From Paenibacillus sp. MAEPY2 (lineage in GTDB: Bacteria; Bacillota; Bacilli; Paenibacillales; Paenibacillaceae), in NCBI RefSeq assembly GCF_000499205.1, contig NZ_AWUK01000041.1, forward strand, positions 24,205 to 88,204: a stretch of DNA of 64,000 nucleotides. The letters run 5' to 3'. The notes under the pieces were generated by a model. That model saw nothing but the letters and a program-made list of their open reading frames with translations, was not told where the DNA came from and searched no databases. The stretch's first letter is position 1; each line of letters starts with the position of its first letter. Of the stretch, positions 1 to 8,848 are shown in pieces. The position numbers and the translations under genes were made by a program.

Positions 1-961
1 AAGCACATCTACCGCCTTTTTTAAGCGTTTTTAAGAACAGGGCTAAAAATAACAATTCTGTCTTCTTTGTTTTTGTCACTTTTAAAAGGTCAGCAGATAC
101 ACTATCATAATCCAGCGAGCCTTTAAATGGCGGATTTGCCAGAACTAAAGTGTATTTTTCACTGTCTTTATTTGTCTCTGATAAAGAATCTCTATATTCA
201 ATATTTGGTCTTTCAACACCATGAAGCATCATGTTCATAGCACCAATACGAAGCATAGTTCTATCCATGTCATTACCAAAGAACATATCTCTATGATAAT
301 GGTCTTTCAATTCTTTAATAGTAAACATGTCCTCATTATTTCGTTTTAGGTACTCACCTGACGCGACGAGAAAACCTGCTGAACCAGCAGCAGGGTCAAC
401 TATAATATCCGTTGGTGTTGGCTGCATCAAGTTGACCATCATTTGAATGATGTGTCTAGGTGTTCTAAACTGACCGTTTGTACCAGCTGTTGCAACTTTA
501 GAAAGTAAATATTCGTATAAATCCCCTTTGGTATCATCTGCTGTATTATCTTCTTTTACGGGTAACCTATCAATATTTGTTACAACTTTTTCTAACATTT
601 GCGGTGTAGGAATCATAAAGATCGCATCATCCATATATTTAGTAAAAGCTGAATCTTTGTCACCATGCATGGTTTTAATAAAAGGAAACACTTGCTTTGA
701 AACCGTTTCATACATATCAGATGCACTCATTTGCTTAAAGCTATGCCATCTGAGGTTTTGCTGATTTTCGTTAAAAATCTTATTGAAATCCATACCGACA
801 AACTCTGCCAGTCTTTCTTCTTCTTTTTGTTTGTCATCAAGTCCCTTTATAAATAAAAGGTAGGTAAACTGTTCAATAACAGACAATGGATTAGTAATAC
901 CACCTGTCCAGAATATCTCCCATATTTTATCTACCTTACTTCGTAATTCACCTGTAATCAT
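1..961 (-). CDS. hsdM: Type I restriction-modification DNA methyltransferase subunit (HsdM), partial
   Basis: Reads from an ATG at 961 on the minus strand and runs off the left edge after 320 codons, so only the N-terminal part is present. An AAGGGAG ribosome binding site lies 8 bases upstream. The N-terminal helical HsdM region (about residues 1-140) is followed by the SAM-binding motif DPAAGSAGFLV (about residue 160) and the catalytic NPPF motif (about residue 235), the N6-adenine methyltransferase signature. In this family HsdM methylates adenine within a bipartite site together with the specificity subunit HsdS; HsdS and HsdR would be expected beyond the left edge. It could also be a stand-alone class I N6 methylase. 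The motifs are intact and the reading frame is unbroken. Confidence 0.93.
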   Translation of the reverse strand, partial: MITGELRSKVDKIWEIFWTGGITNPLSVIEQFTYLLFIKGLDDKQKEEERLAEFVGMDFNKIFNENQQNLRWHSFKQMSASDMYETVSKQVFPFIKTMHGDKDSAFTKYMDDAIFMIPTPQMLEKVVTNIDRLPVKEDNTADDTKGDLYEYLLSKVATAGTNGQFRTPRHIIQMMVNLMQPTPTDIIVDPAAGSAGFLVASGEYLKRNNEDMFTIKELKDHYHRDMFFGNDMDRTMLRIGAMNMMLHGVERPNIEYRDSLSETNKDSEKYTLVLANPPFKGSLDYDSVSADLLKVTKTKKTELLFLALFLKTLKKGGRCA

Positions 962-1382
962 AGTAATACTCCCTTGATCTGATTTATTTCAATCTAGTAT
1001 TTCAGTAGCTTGTCTTTTTTATTGCTTGGGTAATTAACATCAAACAAAACTCCAGAACGTCACTTTATATTATAAAAAATGTTATAATACATGTTCATCC
1101 CAATTTTAAAATAATCCCAAATAAAAATCCACCGACGTTCCAGATGAAGATTGCGTCCATAGAGGCCTTAATTGACCTGAGCTTCGTTACTCTCCGCATA
1201 AACGATCCATTGGAAGCTATCGAGATAACAACTTACAGCTGCTGATAAAACGAGTTGAGGATATTTGACTGTAGATTCTGACGGATTTGAAGAACACGCT
1301 GTGCTCATCAATCTAATTACGTTATGCTACTAATTTAGCCCAAACTCCTTGAGTTTGGGCCGTATACTTTTTCAGAAAGGTA
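962..1382. other. Intergenic region between hsdM and rlmD
   Basis: About 420 bases without a convincing gene. It is AT-rich around 1060-1095, where the minus strand has a TATAAT-like -10 (1069-1074) that could serve hsdM, although its -35 is poor. The only other structure is the hairpin at 1338-1360. An ATG-initiated 33-codon frame at 1144-1245 has no ribosome binding site. Confidence 0.6.
1338..1360 (-). terminator. Probable terminator of rlmD
   Basis: Perfect 10-bp stem (GCCCAAACTC / GAGTTTGGGC) with a 3-base loop, 23 bases past the rlmD stop. The T-tract on the minus strand is weak (TAAATTAG), so termination efficiency is uncertain. Confidence 0.55.
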
Positions 1383-3077
1383 TTAGCTTCTAACCAACAT
1401 CGCCACCGACTCCACATGCACCGTATGCGGGAACATATCCACCGGCGTTACCTCAACCGTACGATACCCACCATCCTCCAGCACACGCAAATCGCGTGCC
1501 AAGGTGCTTGGATTACAGCTCACATACACCACGCGCTCCGGCTTCATCTCCAGGATCGTATCCAGCAAACGTGGATCGCAGCCTTTACGCGGTGGATCGA
1601 CAACGATGACGTCAGCTTCGATGCCTTGTTCTTTCCAGCGTGGGATCACATCCTCGGAAGCGCCGACTTCAAACTTGACATTCTTCATCTCATTCAACAT
1701 CGCATTACTGCGAGCATCTTCAATCGCCTCGGGAACAATCTCTACCCCGTACACCTGATCTGCATGTTGCGCGAGGAAAAGAGAAATCGTCCCGATGCCG
1801 CAATAGGCATCAATCACGGTCTCTTTGCCACTCAGTCCTGCGTACTCTACCGTCTTCCCATAAAGTACTTCCGTCTGCACCGGATTCACCTGGTAGAACG
1901 AACGCGCGGAGATCGCAAACTGCACATCTCCGATATAATCGTAAATCACATCACGGCCCCACAGGACGCGGGTCTCATCGCCAAAGATTACGTTGGTCTG
2001 CTTCTTGTTCACGTTCTGGCAAATGCTCGCCACATGCGGAATTGCTTCACGAATACTGCCGATCCACTCATCCTTGTGCGGAATATCGCGGCCATTGGTG
2101 ACCAGAACGAGCATCATCTCGCCTGTACGGAATGCTTTCTTCACCACTACATGACGCAGCAGACCGCGACCTGTCTCTTCGTTATATGCGCTAATGCCGA
2201 GATGGCTGCCTAGCTCCTTGACCTTGGCCACCACTTCATCGTTATGCTCATGCTGAATGAGGCAGGTGTCCATGTCGATGATCCGATGACTTCCTTTGGC
2301 GTAAAAACCACCCACCAAGCCGCCCTCGGCTGAACCAATTGGCACCTGTGCTTTATTGCGATAGCGCCACGGCTCGTCCATACCCATCGTAGGAAGCACA
2401 CGAATTCCCTGCTCCGCATCTTCTTCATTCATGACACCTTCCATCCGAAGACGGATACGGTTGCTGCCGTTCATTTGTTCTTCAGTAGAGGTTTGTTCAG
2501 GTTCGATTGCCTGTTCCGCATCCTCCACCAACACATTCAGCTTGCCGATCCGCTGCAAATTATCCACTACCAACTGGCGTTTCCACGCAAGCTGTCCGGC
2601 GTAACTCATATGCTGGATCTGGCATCCGCCGCATTGATCGTAGATCGGGCAAGGTGCGGATACACGATCCGGGCTTGCCTTCACAATCTCCAGCAGTTTG
2701 GCGTAGCCGTACTGCTTCTTCGTTTTCATCACTCTCACGCGCACGGTTTCGCCCGGAAGCGCACCTTGCACAAACAACGTGTATCCATTGGCCCGGCCGA
2801 CACCCTCACCATCATGGTTCATGCCAATGATATCGATGACAGTCTCTTCATTTTTGCTAACCGGAAGTCCTTCGATTGGTGCAGATTCACGTTCCCGTCC
2901 CTTAGGACGAACGGCAGAAAGAGATGCGCCTTGTGGTCGCACCTCTTTCCCTTGCTGACGTGTAGATGGACGAGATGGTTTGCTCGGCTGATGGGATGCT
3001 GACGCGTTCCCTTGCCCCTGAGAGGCAGCCGAATTCCGGCGGTTTTTTCCACGACCGCTGCGGTTCGTATTAGACAA
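1383..3077 (-). CDS. rlmD: 23S rRNA (uracil-C5)-methyltransferase, RlmD/RlmCD (YefA) family
   Basis: 564 aa. It methylates uracil C5 in 23S rRNA using SAM. Residues 1-75 are a basic, Ser/Gln/Pro-rich extension. A TRAM RNA-binding domain follows (about 80-140), then the [4Fe-4S] cysteines CPIYDQCGGC (about 145) with a further Cys near 275, the SAM motif DAYCGIGT, the DPPRKG motif and the catalytic VSCNP near the C terminus. An acidic insertion of about 45 residues (about 185-230) sits before the PWRYRNK motif. The predicted start is TTG at 3077, with a purine-rich but weak ribosome binding site upstream. In B. subtilis the homologue YefA (RlmCD) methylates both U747 and U1939 and lies next to dgkB, as here; substrate range is inferred. 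Confidence 0.93.
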   Translation of the reverse strand: MSNTNRSGRGKNRRNSAASQGQGNASASHQPSKPSRPSTRQQGKEVRPQGASLSAVRPKGRERESAPIEGLPVSKNEETVIDIIGMNHDGEGVGRANGYTLFVQGALPGETVRVRVMKTKKQYGYAKLLEIVKASPDRVSAPCPIYDQCGGCQIQHMSYAGQLAWKRQLVVDNLQRIGKLNVLVEDAEQAIEPEQTSTEEQMNGSNRIRLRMEGVMNEEDAEQGIRVLPTMGMDEPWRYRNKAQVPIGSAEGGLVGGFYAKGSHRIIDMDTCLIQHEHNDEVVAKVKELGSHLGISAYNEETGRGLLRHVVVKKAFRTGEMMLVLVTNGRDIPHKDEWIGSIREAIPHVASICQNVNKKQTNVIFGDETRVLWGRDVIYDYIGDVQFAISARSFYQVNPVQTEVLYGKTVEYAGLSGKETVIDAYCGIGTISLFLAQHADQVYGVEIVPEAIEDARSNAMLNEMKNVKFEVGASEDVIPRWKEQGIEADVIVVDPPRKGCDPRLLDTILEMKPERVVYVSCNPSTLARDLRVLEDGGYRTVEVTPVDMFPHTVHVESVAMLVRS

Positions 3078-3218
3078 CGTACATTCACTTCTTTCTTCTT
3101 ATATGTTCATCCCTTGTGCAAGGGAGATTCCATTCATTTTCAGGTACCATGAGATTATACGTGATCCCATTGTACACGGCAACAGGAAATCACGCTTTCT
3201 CCCCGATCCATACTACGC

Positions 3219-4100
3219 TTAACGATACAACATCAGGTGATGACGCAAGTTCGTAAATGCGGCTGGCAATGTACCGCCCAGCTCACCATCCAGGTTCAAC
3301 TGCACATAGCCCGGCGAAGTCACTTCCATATAATCCGTTTGGAAATGAACGACCTTCTTATCATTTAGATGTTCACCACGCAGCGCAAGGGTTACGAGGC
3401 GAATCATGTCAGCCAGATTACATTTGCGCACACCGATCACATCGAACAGACCATCATCAATGGTCGCACCCGGAGCCAGCTTCTCGAAGCCCCCGACGGA
3501 GTTTGTATTGGCAATGAGGAACAGCATGAATTCATCATGAATCTCTTCCTGCCCCGCCGCACGGATAACCAGCTCCTGCGGAGACAGACTTGCCATTTTC
3601 TCAATACCCTTCATATAGTAGGCCAGCTGCCCAATCATCGTTTTCAGACGACTTGGCACCTCATAGGTCAGTTCGGTTAACGAACCCCCACCCGCAATAT
3701 TGATAAAATATTTATCATTCGCCTTGCCCAGATCCAGCGGACGAAGCTGCTGGTTAATAACCAGATCCACGTAATCTTCCCACTGTCTAGGAATACCCAG
3801 TGCACGCGCAAAATCATTCGTCGTTCCCAAAGGAAATACACCCAGCGGTGGACGATTCTCACGCTCGGCCATACCATTAATGACTTCATACAACGTACCG
3901 TCGCCGCCAGCGGCAATAATCATGTCATATCCGCGCTCAATCGCCAGCTCCGCCTCCCGGGTTGCATCTCCCTCACCCGTTGTTGCGTGACAAGAGGCTT
4001 CAATGCCACCTTGATCCAAACGCTGCAAAATATCAGCCAGACGTTTCTTCATTTCTTCCCGGCCTGAGGTCGGGTTATATATTAAGCGAGCTTTTTTCAT
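3219..4100 (-). CDS. dgkB: Diacylglycerol kinase DgkB
   Basis: 293 aa, cytosolic lipid kinase that rephosphorylates the diacylglycerol released by lipoteichoic acid synthesis to phosphatidate. It shows the YNPTSG start of the DAGK catalytic domain and the GGDGT nucleotide-binding motif (about residue 65), followed by a C-terminal beta-sandwich. The start is placed at ATG 4100 because AGGTGG lies 8 bases upstream; the frame stays open to a GTG at 4112, four codons earlier, without a well-spaced ribosome binding site. The gene precedes rlmD by 141 bases in the same direction, the order known from B. subtilis. The family assignment is secure. Confidence 0.93.
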   Translation of the reverse strand: MKKARLIYNPTSGREEMKKRLADILQRLDQGGIEASCHATTGEGDATREAELAIERGYDMIIAAGGDGTLYEVINGMAERENRPPLGVFPLGTTNDFARALGIPRQWEDYVDLVINQQLRPLDLGKANDKYFINIAGGGSLTELTYEVPSRLKTMIGQLAYYMKGIEKMASLSPQELVIRAAGQEEIHDEFMLFLIANTNSVGGFEKLAPGATIDDGLFDVIGVRKCNLADMIRLVTLALRGEHLNDKKVVHFQTDYMEVTSPGYVQLNLDGELGGTLPAAFTNLRHHLMLYR

Positions 4101-4725
4101 CTCATACGCCACCTATTCCACATTATCCATGAGTCTGCATGACCTCATTTTGTTTCCACCTGCGAGTGACCACAGCCGGGTATCATTTTACACAATGATT
4201 CATTTCCGTTAATCCTACGCCAACACTTTTCTCTACCTATATATATGCATAAGGAATTCCGTCTCATTCCATAGCCTTTATATTCTATCATATCATCAAA
4301 TGTGAAGATGTCCTAGCCTATGATGGATAAGTAATTATTATCATATCGAATCAGTTCAAAATTTTACATCAGGATAACATTATCAATACATGCTAAAGAA
4401 TTAACTTACTCCACACTGGCCATGTATTGGCATTCACGCTCTCTCTCTTATCTTCCGAACTTGTCTATCCTTTACAAAATAAACCTTTCGCACTCCTCTT
4501 GAATCTAGTCCTATCGTTTTCCTGTCGTTCATAACCATCCATCACCATTCTGCCCGCTTGGGCCGGAAATAGTCTTATCCCCTCTCAAATGATGAGAACA
4601 ACCATATCCTTCAAAAATTTTACAAATATCTAAATGAGATGATAAATAAAATGAAACCTTTTCCAATATAGTCGTAGTGCATCCTCAACAAATCACACTA
4701 TCATACCCATGAAGGAGATCACCAA
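4101..4725. other. Intergenic region without visible gene
   Basis: About 625 AT-rich bases between divergent genes. No frame has both a start and a ribosome binding site. It presumably contains the promoters of dgkB (minus) and of the NLP-like gene (plus), but I cannot fix either one. Confidence 0.6.
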
Positions 4726-5443
4726 ATGAAAAGAATCGTATTATTGCTCATGGTTTCACTCTTGGCCTGTATTCCCTTTGCCACAGCTGTTGAAGCAGCC
4801 GTAATTAACCATGATCAGGTTGTCGGATTCCAGGAAGTAAGTCCTGTCACAGTCACGCAAATAGCAGCCAAACGTTTTCAACCTTACCTAAAAGTCTACC
4901 ATGGATGTGTTCCATTCCCCGCAGTGGATCAGCAGGGCAATACCAACGGCGGCTTGCAAACATCCGGTTCACCGAATGGAAACTGCAGTTCAAACACAGG
5001 CCAAGTGTACTCCCGTTCAGCATGGCACAATGGCGTATGGGCGATTATGTACGCATGGGTACTTCCCGAAAGACTCTCCTTCCTCCGGCCTCGGCCATCG
5101 TCATGACTGGGAAGGCATCGTTGTATGGGTAGACAATCCCGCAGCAGTAAATCCTCAAATCCTCTCCATCGCATACTCAGGACATGGGCAGTTCACCAAT
5201 GTTGCACCAAGTAACACAAACCTGAACGGTACCAATCCGTTGATTAGCTATAATAGTACCTGGCCTCTAAATCATGAGCTTGGTGTAACGGGGACCGTGG
5301 GTGGAATGCAGCCTTTGATCGGCTGGGATGATCTAACGTCTGCCGCGCGTAATGCGCTGAATACAACAGATTTCGGCAGTGCCAATGTTCCTTTGAACGA
5401 TAGTAATTTTACGAACAATTTAAACAAGGCCTGGTTCAGATAA
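4726..5443 (+). pseudogene. Secreted NLP/NPP1 (necrosis-inducing) family protein, broken by a one-base frameshift
   Basis: The gene starts at ATG 4726 with AAGGAGAT ahead of it and a signal peptide ending near TAVEA. The first frame reads through GCVPFPAVD and SAWHNGVWAIMYAW (about residues 65-112), then goes out of frame and stops at 5106. The second frame begins inside the same gene and carries YFPKDSPSSGLGHRHDWEG through to a stop at 5443. GHRHDWE is the hallmark heptapeptide of NEP1-like proteins. Removing one G from the GGG at 5057-5059 joins TGG to TAC and restores a complete protein of about 238 aa. NLPs in plant-associated microbes bind plant sphingolipids and lyse membranes; function here is inferred. 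The shift could be a real mutation, an assembly error or a recoding site. Confidence 0.87.
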
Positions 5444-5451
5444 AAAAGTAA

Positions 5452-5493
5452 AATCCCCTTCAAGTCTACACTGCACTTGGAGGGGATTGTTTT
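5452..5493 (+). terminator. Rho-independent terminator of the NLP-like gene
   Basis: A 14-bp stem (AATCCCCTTCAAGT / ACTTGGAGGGGATT, one G-T pair) followed by GTTTT, 9 bases after the stop codon. Confidence 0.85.
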
Positions 5494-5508
5494 GCAACTA
5501 CATATAGT

Positions 5509-5925
5509 TTAAAAGCCAATCTTTCTGCCTGCACGGAATTGTTTATACCAAAAATATACGGTGCAGCCTACACAGTAACCGAGCAACGCGGCACTTGCAG
5601 CGAGGAGAAGCATCGACGAGAAAATATAACCCGCTACCTGCCAACCAAGGCCGAATGAGACAAGTGCCAGCGTAAGAAACAATACGGCCAGAACATTGTT
5701 GAAGCGTTGCAGTTCCACTGCCTGCGTCTCTGTACCTTTTCCAGGTAACACAGCCTTCCCAATCTGTACAAACAGATTAAGCTTGCCTCCGGATGCCAGA
5801 CCAATGACTTGGATGATCCATAATGCTCCCAGAATTAACGGCTGGTTGAACAGAAATGACAGGATAACAAATAACACAATCCCAATCTGGTTCGCTTTGA
5901 CATAGCGCATAGGTACTTCCCGCAT
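5509..5925 (-). CDS. DUF4395 family membrane protein
   Basis: 138 aa integral membrane protein with about four hydrophobic segments (roughly residues 12-30, 32-48, 78-98, 98-118). It has the CVGC dicysteine motif near the C terminus (GYCVGCTVYFWYKQF) that typifies DUF4395; function is unknown. The start is placed at the ATG at 5925, since AGGAG lies 8 bases away; an in-frame ATG two codons earlier (5931) is too close to the ribosome binding site. The gene ends against the NLP-like gene's terminator, so transcription converges here. Confidence 0.82.
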   Translation of the reverse strand: MREVPMRYVKANQIGIVLFVILSFLFNQPLILGALWIIQVIGLASGGKLNLFVQIGKAVLPGKGTETQAVELQRFNNVLAVLFLTLALVSFGLGWQVAGYIFSSMLLLAASAALLGYCVGCTVYFWYKQFRAGRKIGF

Positions 5926-6064
5926 CTTCATATCTCCTTATCCCCATTTTATTAGTTGGTTTAATTGTAGTCGGGATTGGGACATTGAGCAATAGGAAGA
6001 TGTGTGCAGGATGCTCACTATAGGCAAATTTTCAGAAGAAATTTCACTTTTACAGTGAGTCATC

Positions 6065-6991
6065 TCATTTGAGATTAGAATATTCCTTTTTGAGAACATC
6101 CCAATGAGGAGTGGGCGTGTAGGTAACCTTTTTCCAATCGGTAAATGCATCATTTAACGCTTCAATCTCCCCATAAGAACCCGCAACCAGTTTATACACC
6201 GGAAGCATACTATAAATCTTCAATAGAAGGTAAAACATCCGTTGATGCTTGCGAATCAGTTTAGCCTGGATCTCCGGTATTATCGTTATGCCCATGGCCT
6301 CAAGCACGCGAAAGCCCTCATCCATCGCCCCAATCATATGCTGGAGTTGCTTTCTGTTCCCATCCAGCTTGATCATCTCACGCTTCTCATTAAAGCTCAC
6401 CGCATTAAGCATCAGGATGGGCACAATATGACTTTTCAGCCAGGCATCGATATCGTCCAGGTAATTCAACTTGTATTTCGTCTTCTCAAAAGCTTGATCC
6501 AGTATCGATTTAAAGGCAATCTCACCGTCCAGTCCACCAATCACCATTTGCCCGCTTGCTCCACCAATAGATAACATGCGGTCTTCTTGCCGCCGCCCAC
6601 CGCTGACCTGAAAACCAAATGCGATCCTTTTTTCCACCTTGCTGTTTTCCTCCAAAAAGATTTGCATGCTTCGTGCATCTGGGTTGTTGCCAACAATCAC
6701 AATATTGCTGCTCTGATTGGCCGCCAGAATGGGAAGCACGGATGGAAAATCGTTATATTTCATAACTACGAAAATAAGATCATATTCATCATTCTCTTCC
6801 AGCGTTCTTGTTACCCGAACCGGATCAACGGTCGTTTTAAACTGGAACACATGACGAATGACGATACCCTCTCTCTCCAGTTCCTCTGCTCGCTTCCCTC
6901 TAGCCAGAATGGTGACGTCATTTCCCCCGCGCACCAGCACCTGCGCCAACTGACTGCCCAGAACGCCTGCGCCATACACTAATATGTTCAT
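6065..6991 (-). CDS. Ketopantoate reductase (ApbA/PanE) family NAD(P)H oxidoreductase
   Basis: 308 aa. It begins with a Rossmann motif GAGVLG and a second-strand region LARGKRA that fits NADPH binding. The ketopantoate reductase N-terminal domain spans about 1-160, followed by a helical C-terminal part. True PanE reduces 2-dehydropantoate for pantothenate synthesis. This copy lies beside a divergent TetR regulator rather than panBC, so it may act on another 2-keto acid. GAGGGA precedes the ATG at 6991. The gap shared with the regulator contains two palindromes that probably control it. Confidence 0.8.
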   Translation of the reverse strand: MNILVYGAGVLGSQLAQVLVRGGNDVTILARGKRAEELEREGIVIRHVFQFKTTVDPVRVTRTLEENDEYDLIFVVMKYNDFPSVLPILAANQSSNIVIVGNNPDARSMQIFLEENSKVEKRIAFGFQVSGGRRQEDRMLSIGGASGQMVIGGLDGEIAFKSILDQAFEKTKYKLNYLDDIDAWLKSHIVPILMLNAVSFNEKREMIKLDGNRKQLQHMIGAMDEGFRVLEAMGITIIPEIQAKLIRKHQRMFYLLLKIYSMLPVYKLVAGSYGEIEALNDAFTDWKKVTYTPTPHWDVLKKEYSNLK

Positions 6992-7032
6992 TAGTTATCC
7001 CTCTATTTCAAATTTTTATGGATATTCGTTGC

Positions 7033-7054
7033 TTTATCAACAGTTGTTGATAAA
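7033..7054. promoter_or_regulatory. Candidate TetR operator 1 (perfect palindrome)
   Basis: Arms TTTATCAACA and TGTTGATAAA around a GT centre, in the gap between the divergent reductase and the TetR gene. Autoregulation from such a palindrome is typical of TetR repressors; the assignment is inferred from position and symmetry. Confidence 0.65.
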
Positions 7055-7106
7055 ATAAGAGTAACAAAGCATCTACAACGCTTCAATCGCTAAAACATCC
7101 GTTTTT

Positions 7107-7120
7107 GTTGAATAATCAAC
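7107..7120. promoter_or_regulatory. Candidate TetR operator 2
   Basis: GTTGA-ATAA-TCAAC, sharing the GTTGAT/ATCAAC half-site of the first palindrome and placed 40 bases upstream of the regulator's start codon. Confidence 0.5.
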
Positions 7121-7159
7121 GAATGAACCCATATTGTTGAAAACTTCTGAGGAGGAGCC

Positions 7160-7765
7160 ATGGACAGACGAGTTGTCAAAACAAGAAAAGCCATAACCGA
7201 GGCCTTTATCGGGTTGTTGGAAGAGCGAGATTTCGAGCAAATTACGATTAATGACATTGCTGATCGGGCCGATGTTAACCGTGGTACCGTCTATTTACAC
7301 TATACGGATAAGTTCGATCTGCTGGATCAAAGTATCGAGACGTATTTGCAGCAATTGGTGGAGAGTTGTATGGTGGAGGGTCCTACCACTCCCATGACCG
7401 TTAAAGATGCGTTGCTCCGAACATTCCGTTACCTGGAGCAGCACGCTCCCGTTTATACCACGCTATTAACTCAAAAAGGCATCCCGGCATTCCGAAATCG
7501 ACTCATGACGCTCCTGATTCAGGGGGTCGAAGAGCAGGTTGATGCGTGCGGCATTCACAAGGGACTTAACAGGGAGATCACTATACAGTTTCTGGCCTCT
7601 GCCGCCGCTGGTTTGCTGGAATGGTGGATTATGAATTCCATGCCTTATCCAGCCGAAGAAATTGCAGAAGAATTAATCTCTATGCTGGAACTTCATCTGA
7701 TTGTTCCTTCTTCGATAAAGGATCAGCTGACCGGACCACCCCAAAAACGCCATCACGCAAAGTGA
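7160..7765 (+). CDS. TetR/AcrR family transcriptional regulator
   Basis: 201 aa. The N-terminal helix-turn-helix (about residues 8-55) reads ITINDIADRADVNRGTVYLHY, with the usual hydrophobic and glycine positions of TetR. The ligand-binding half (60-190) resembles the TetR C-terminal domains of Firmicute regulators. GAGGAGGAG precedes the ATG. It is divergent from the ketopantoate-reductase-like gene, with two related palindromes between them, so it probably represses both itself and that gene. The inducer is unknown. Confidence 0.88.
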   Translation: MDRRVVKTRKAITEAFIGLLEERDFEQITINDIADRADVNRGTVYLHYTDKFDLLDQSIETYLQQLVESCMVEGPTTPMTVKDALLRTFRYLEQHAPVYTTLLTQKGIPAFRNRLMTLLIQGVEEQVDACGIHKGLNREITIQFLASAAAGLLEWWIMNSMPYPAEEIAEELISMLELHLIVPSSIKDQLTGPPQKRHHAK

Positions 7766-7828
7766 TGACGTTTTATTATTTCTTTTATTTAGAATTTGGG
7801 GAGTCTGTCTCTTTTGGATTTGCCTCAT

Positions 7829-8662
7829 TTAATCTTGAAAATCAGCATTCACCGATATTTCTTTCCATTCCTCAAATTTTTTCAGTTGCTCTGTATATTT
7901 GTTCACCACGGTATGGTAAGCATCCGCTCCAAGCAACAAACGAAGCGGAGGCTCTTCCAATTCAGCCATGCTAACGATTGCTTCTGCAGCTTTTTTGGGA
8001 TCTCCGGGTTCTTTTCCGTGGTTTTCTGCATTTACAAACGGTGAAATGAGTTCCTCATATTCCTTAATCGCTGATTTTGTTTTAGCGGCTGAGCGTCCGG
8101 ACCAATCTGTGCGGAAGTTACTTGGCTCAACCAACGTTACATTGATTTTAAACGGCGCAACCTCTTGGGCCAGGCTTTCCGATATCCCTTCAACAGCATA
8201 TTTAGTACCATTATAGTAACCCACGCCAGGAAACGAAGCTAAACCTCCAATGGAAGATATATTGATTATATGTCCTGAGGACTGGCCTCTCATATAAGGT
8301 AAAACTGCATTCGTCATATGCATAAGACCCCAGAAGTTAATTTCAAACATTTTCCGTGTTTCTTCCTCAGCAGCCTCCTCAATAGAGCTAAAGTATCCGA
8401 CTCCAGCATTATTGACTAGAACGTCAATCCGGCCAAACTTCTCTATAGTGGCATTGACTGTTTTTTCAATCTGTTCAGGCTTGGTAACATCAAGCTCCAT
8501 GGCCATAACCTTATCTGTATTTCCAGGGACAAGGTCAGTAATTGAATCCAGATTTCTTGCTGTTACAACAACATGATAACCTGCTTTAATCGTTGCTTTT
8601 GCAAGTTCTCTACCGAACCCAGTGGAACATCCAGTGATGATCCAAACGCTTGGTTTACTCAT
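7829..8662 (-). CDS. Short-chain dehydrogenase/reductase (SDR)
   Basis: 277 aa classical SDR. The cofactor motif is TGCSTGFG (residues 10-17), followed by NNAGVG, the catalytic Ser of NISSIGG and YYNGTKYA containing the YxxxK pair. The substrate is unknown; the family reduces carbonyls with NAD(P)H in the cytosol. GGGAG precedes the ATG. It is divergent from a MerR-type gene, and its promoter has the stretched 19-base spacer expected of MerR activation, so it is probably the regulator's main target. Confidence 0.9.
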   Translation of the reverse strand: MSKPSVWIITGCSTGFGRELAKATIKAGYHVVVTARNLDSITDLVPGNTDKVMAMELDVTKPEQIEKTVNATIEKFGRIDVLVNNAGVGYFSSIEEAAEEETRKMFEINFWGLMHMTNAVLPYMRGQSSGHIINISSIGGLASFPGVGYYNGTKYAVEGISESLAQEVAPFKINVTLVEPSNFRTDWSGRSAAKTKSAIKEYEELISPFVNAENHGKEPGDPKKAAEAIVSMAELEEPPLRLLLGADAYHTVVNKYTEQLKKFEEWKEISVNADFQD

Positions 8663-8702
8663 TTCACTCTCTCCCTAAGATTAAAATTTTTGATGCAAAA
8701 AA

Positions 8703-8733
8703 ATTCTAATCCTTAGAGTATTGTCTAAGTCAA
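8703..8733 (-). promoter_or_regulatory. MerR-type promoter of the SDR gene
   Basis: On the minus strand TTGACT (8728-8733) and TAGAAT (8703-8708) are separated by exactly 19 bases. The spacer contains TTAGACAATACTCTAA, an imperfect palindrome related to the one in the divergent promoter. A 19-base spacer is characteristic of promoters untwisted by MerR-family activators. Confidence 0.75.
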
Positions 8734-8784
8734 ACATCATCTTGATTTATCTGCTCCGACACATTTCTTTTTTTGAATATTGTT

Positions 8785-8815
8785 TTGACTTAGAGTACAC
8801 TCTAATCTCTACAAT
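8785..8815 (+). promoter_or_regulatory. MerR-type promoter/operator of the merR-like gene
   Basis: TTGACT (8785-8790), a 19-base spacer and TACAAT (8810-8815). The spacer region contains the perfect palindrome TTAGAGT-AC-ACTCTAA. This supports autoregulation by the MerR protein encoded just downstream. Confidence 0.78.
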
Positions 8816-8848
8816 CATGAATATCTACTAACAAAGGTGGCTTATACA

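Noticed and set aside
1144..1245. 33-codon frame between hsdM and rlmD
   Set aside because: No ribosome binding site and no recognisable similarity; could be a remnant but cannot be supported.
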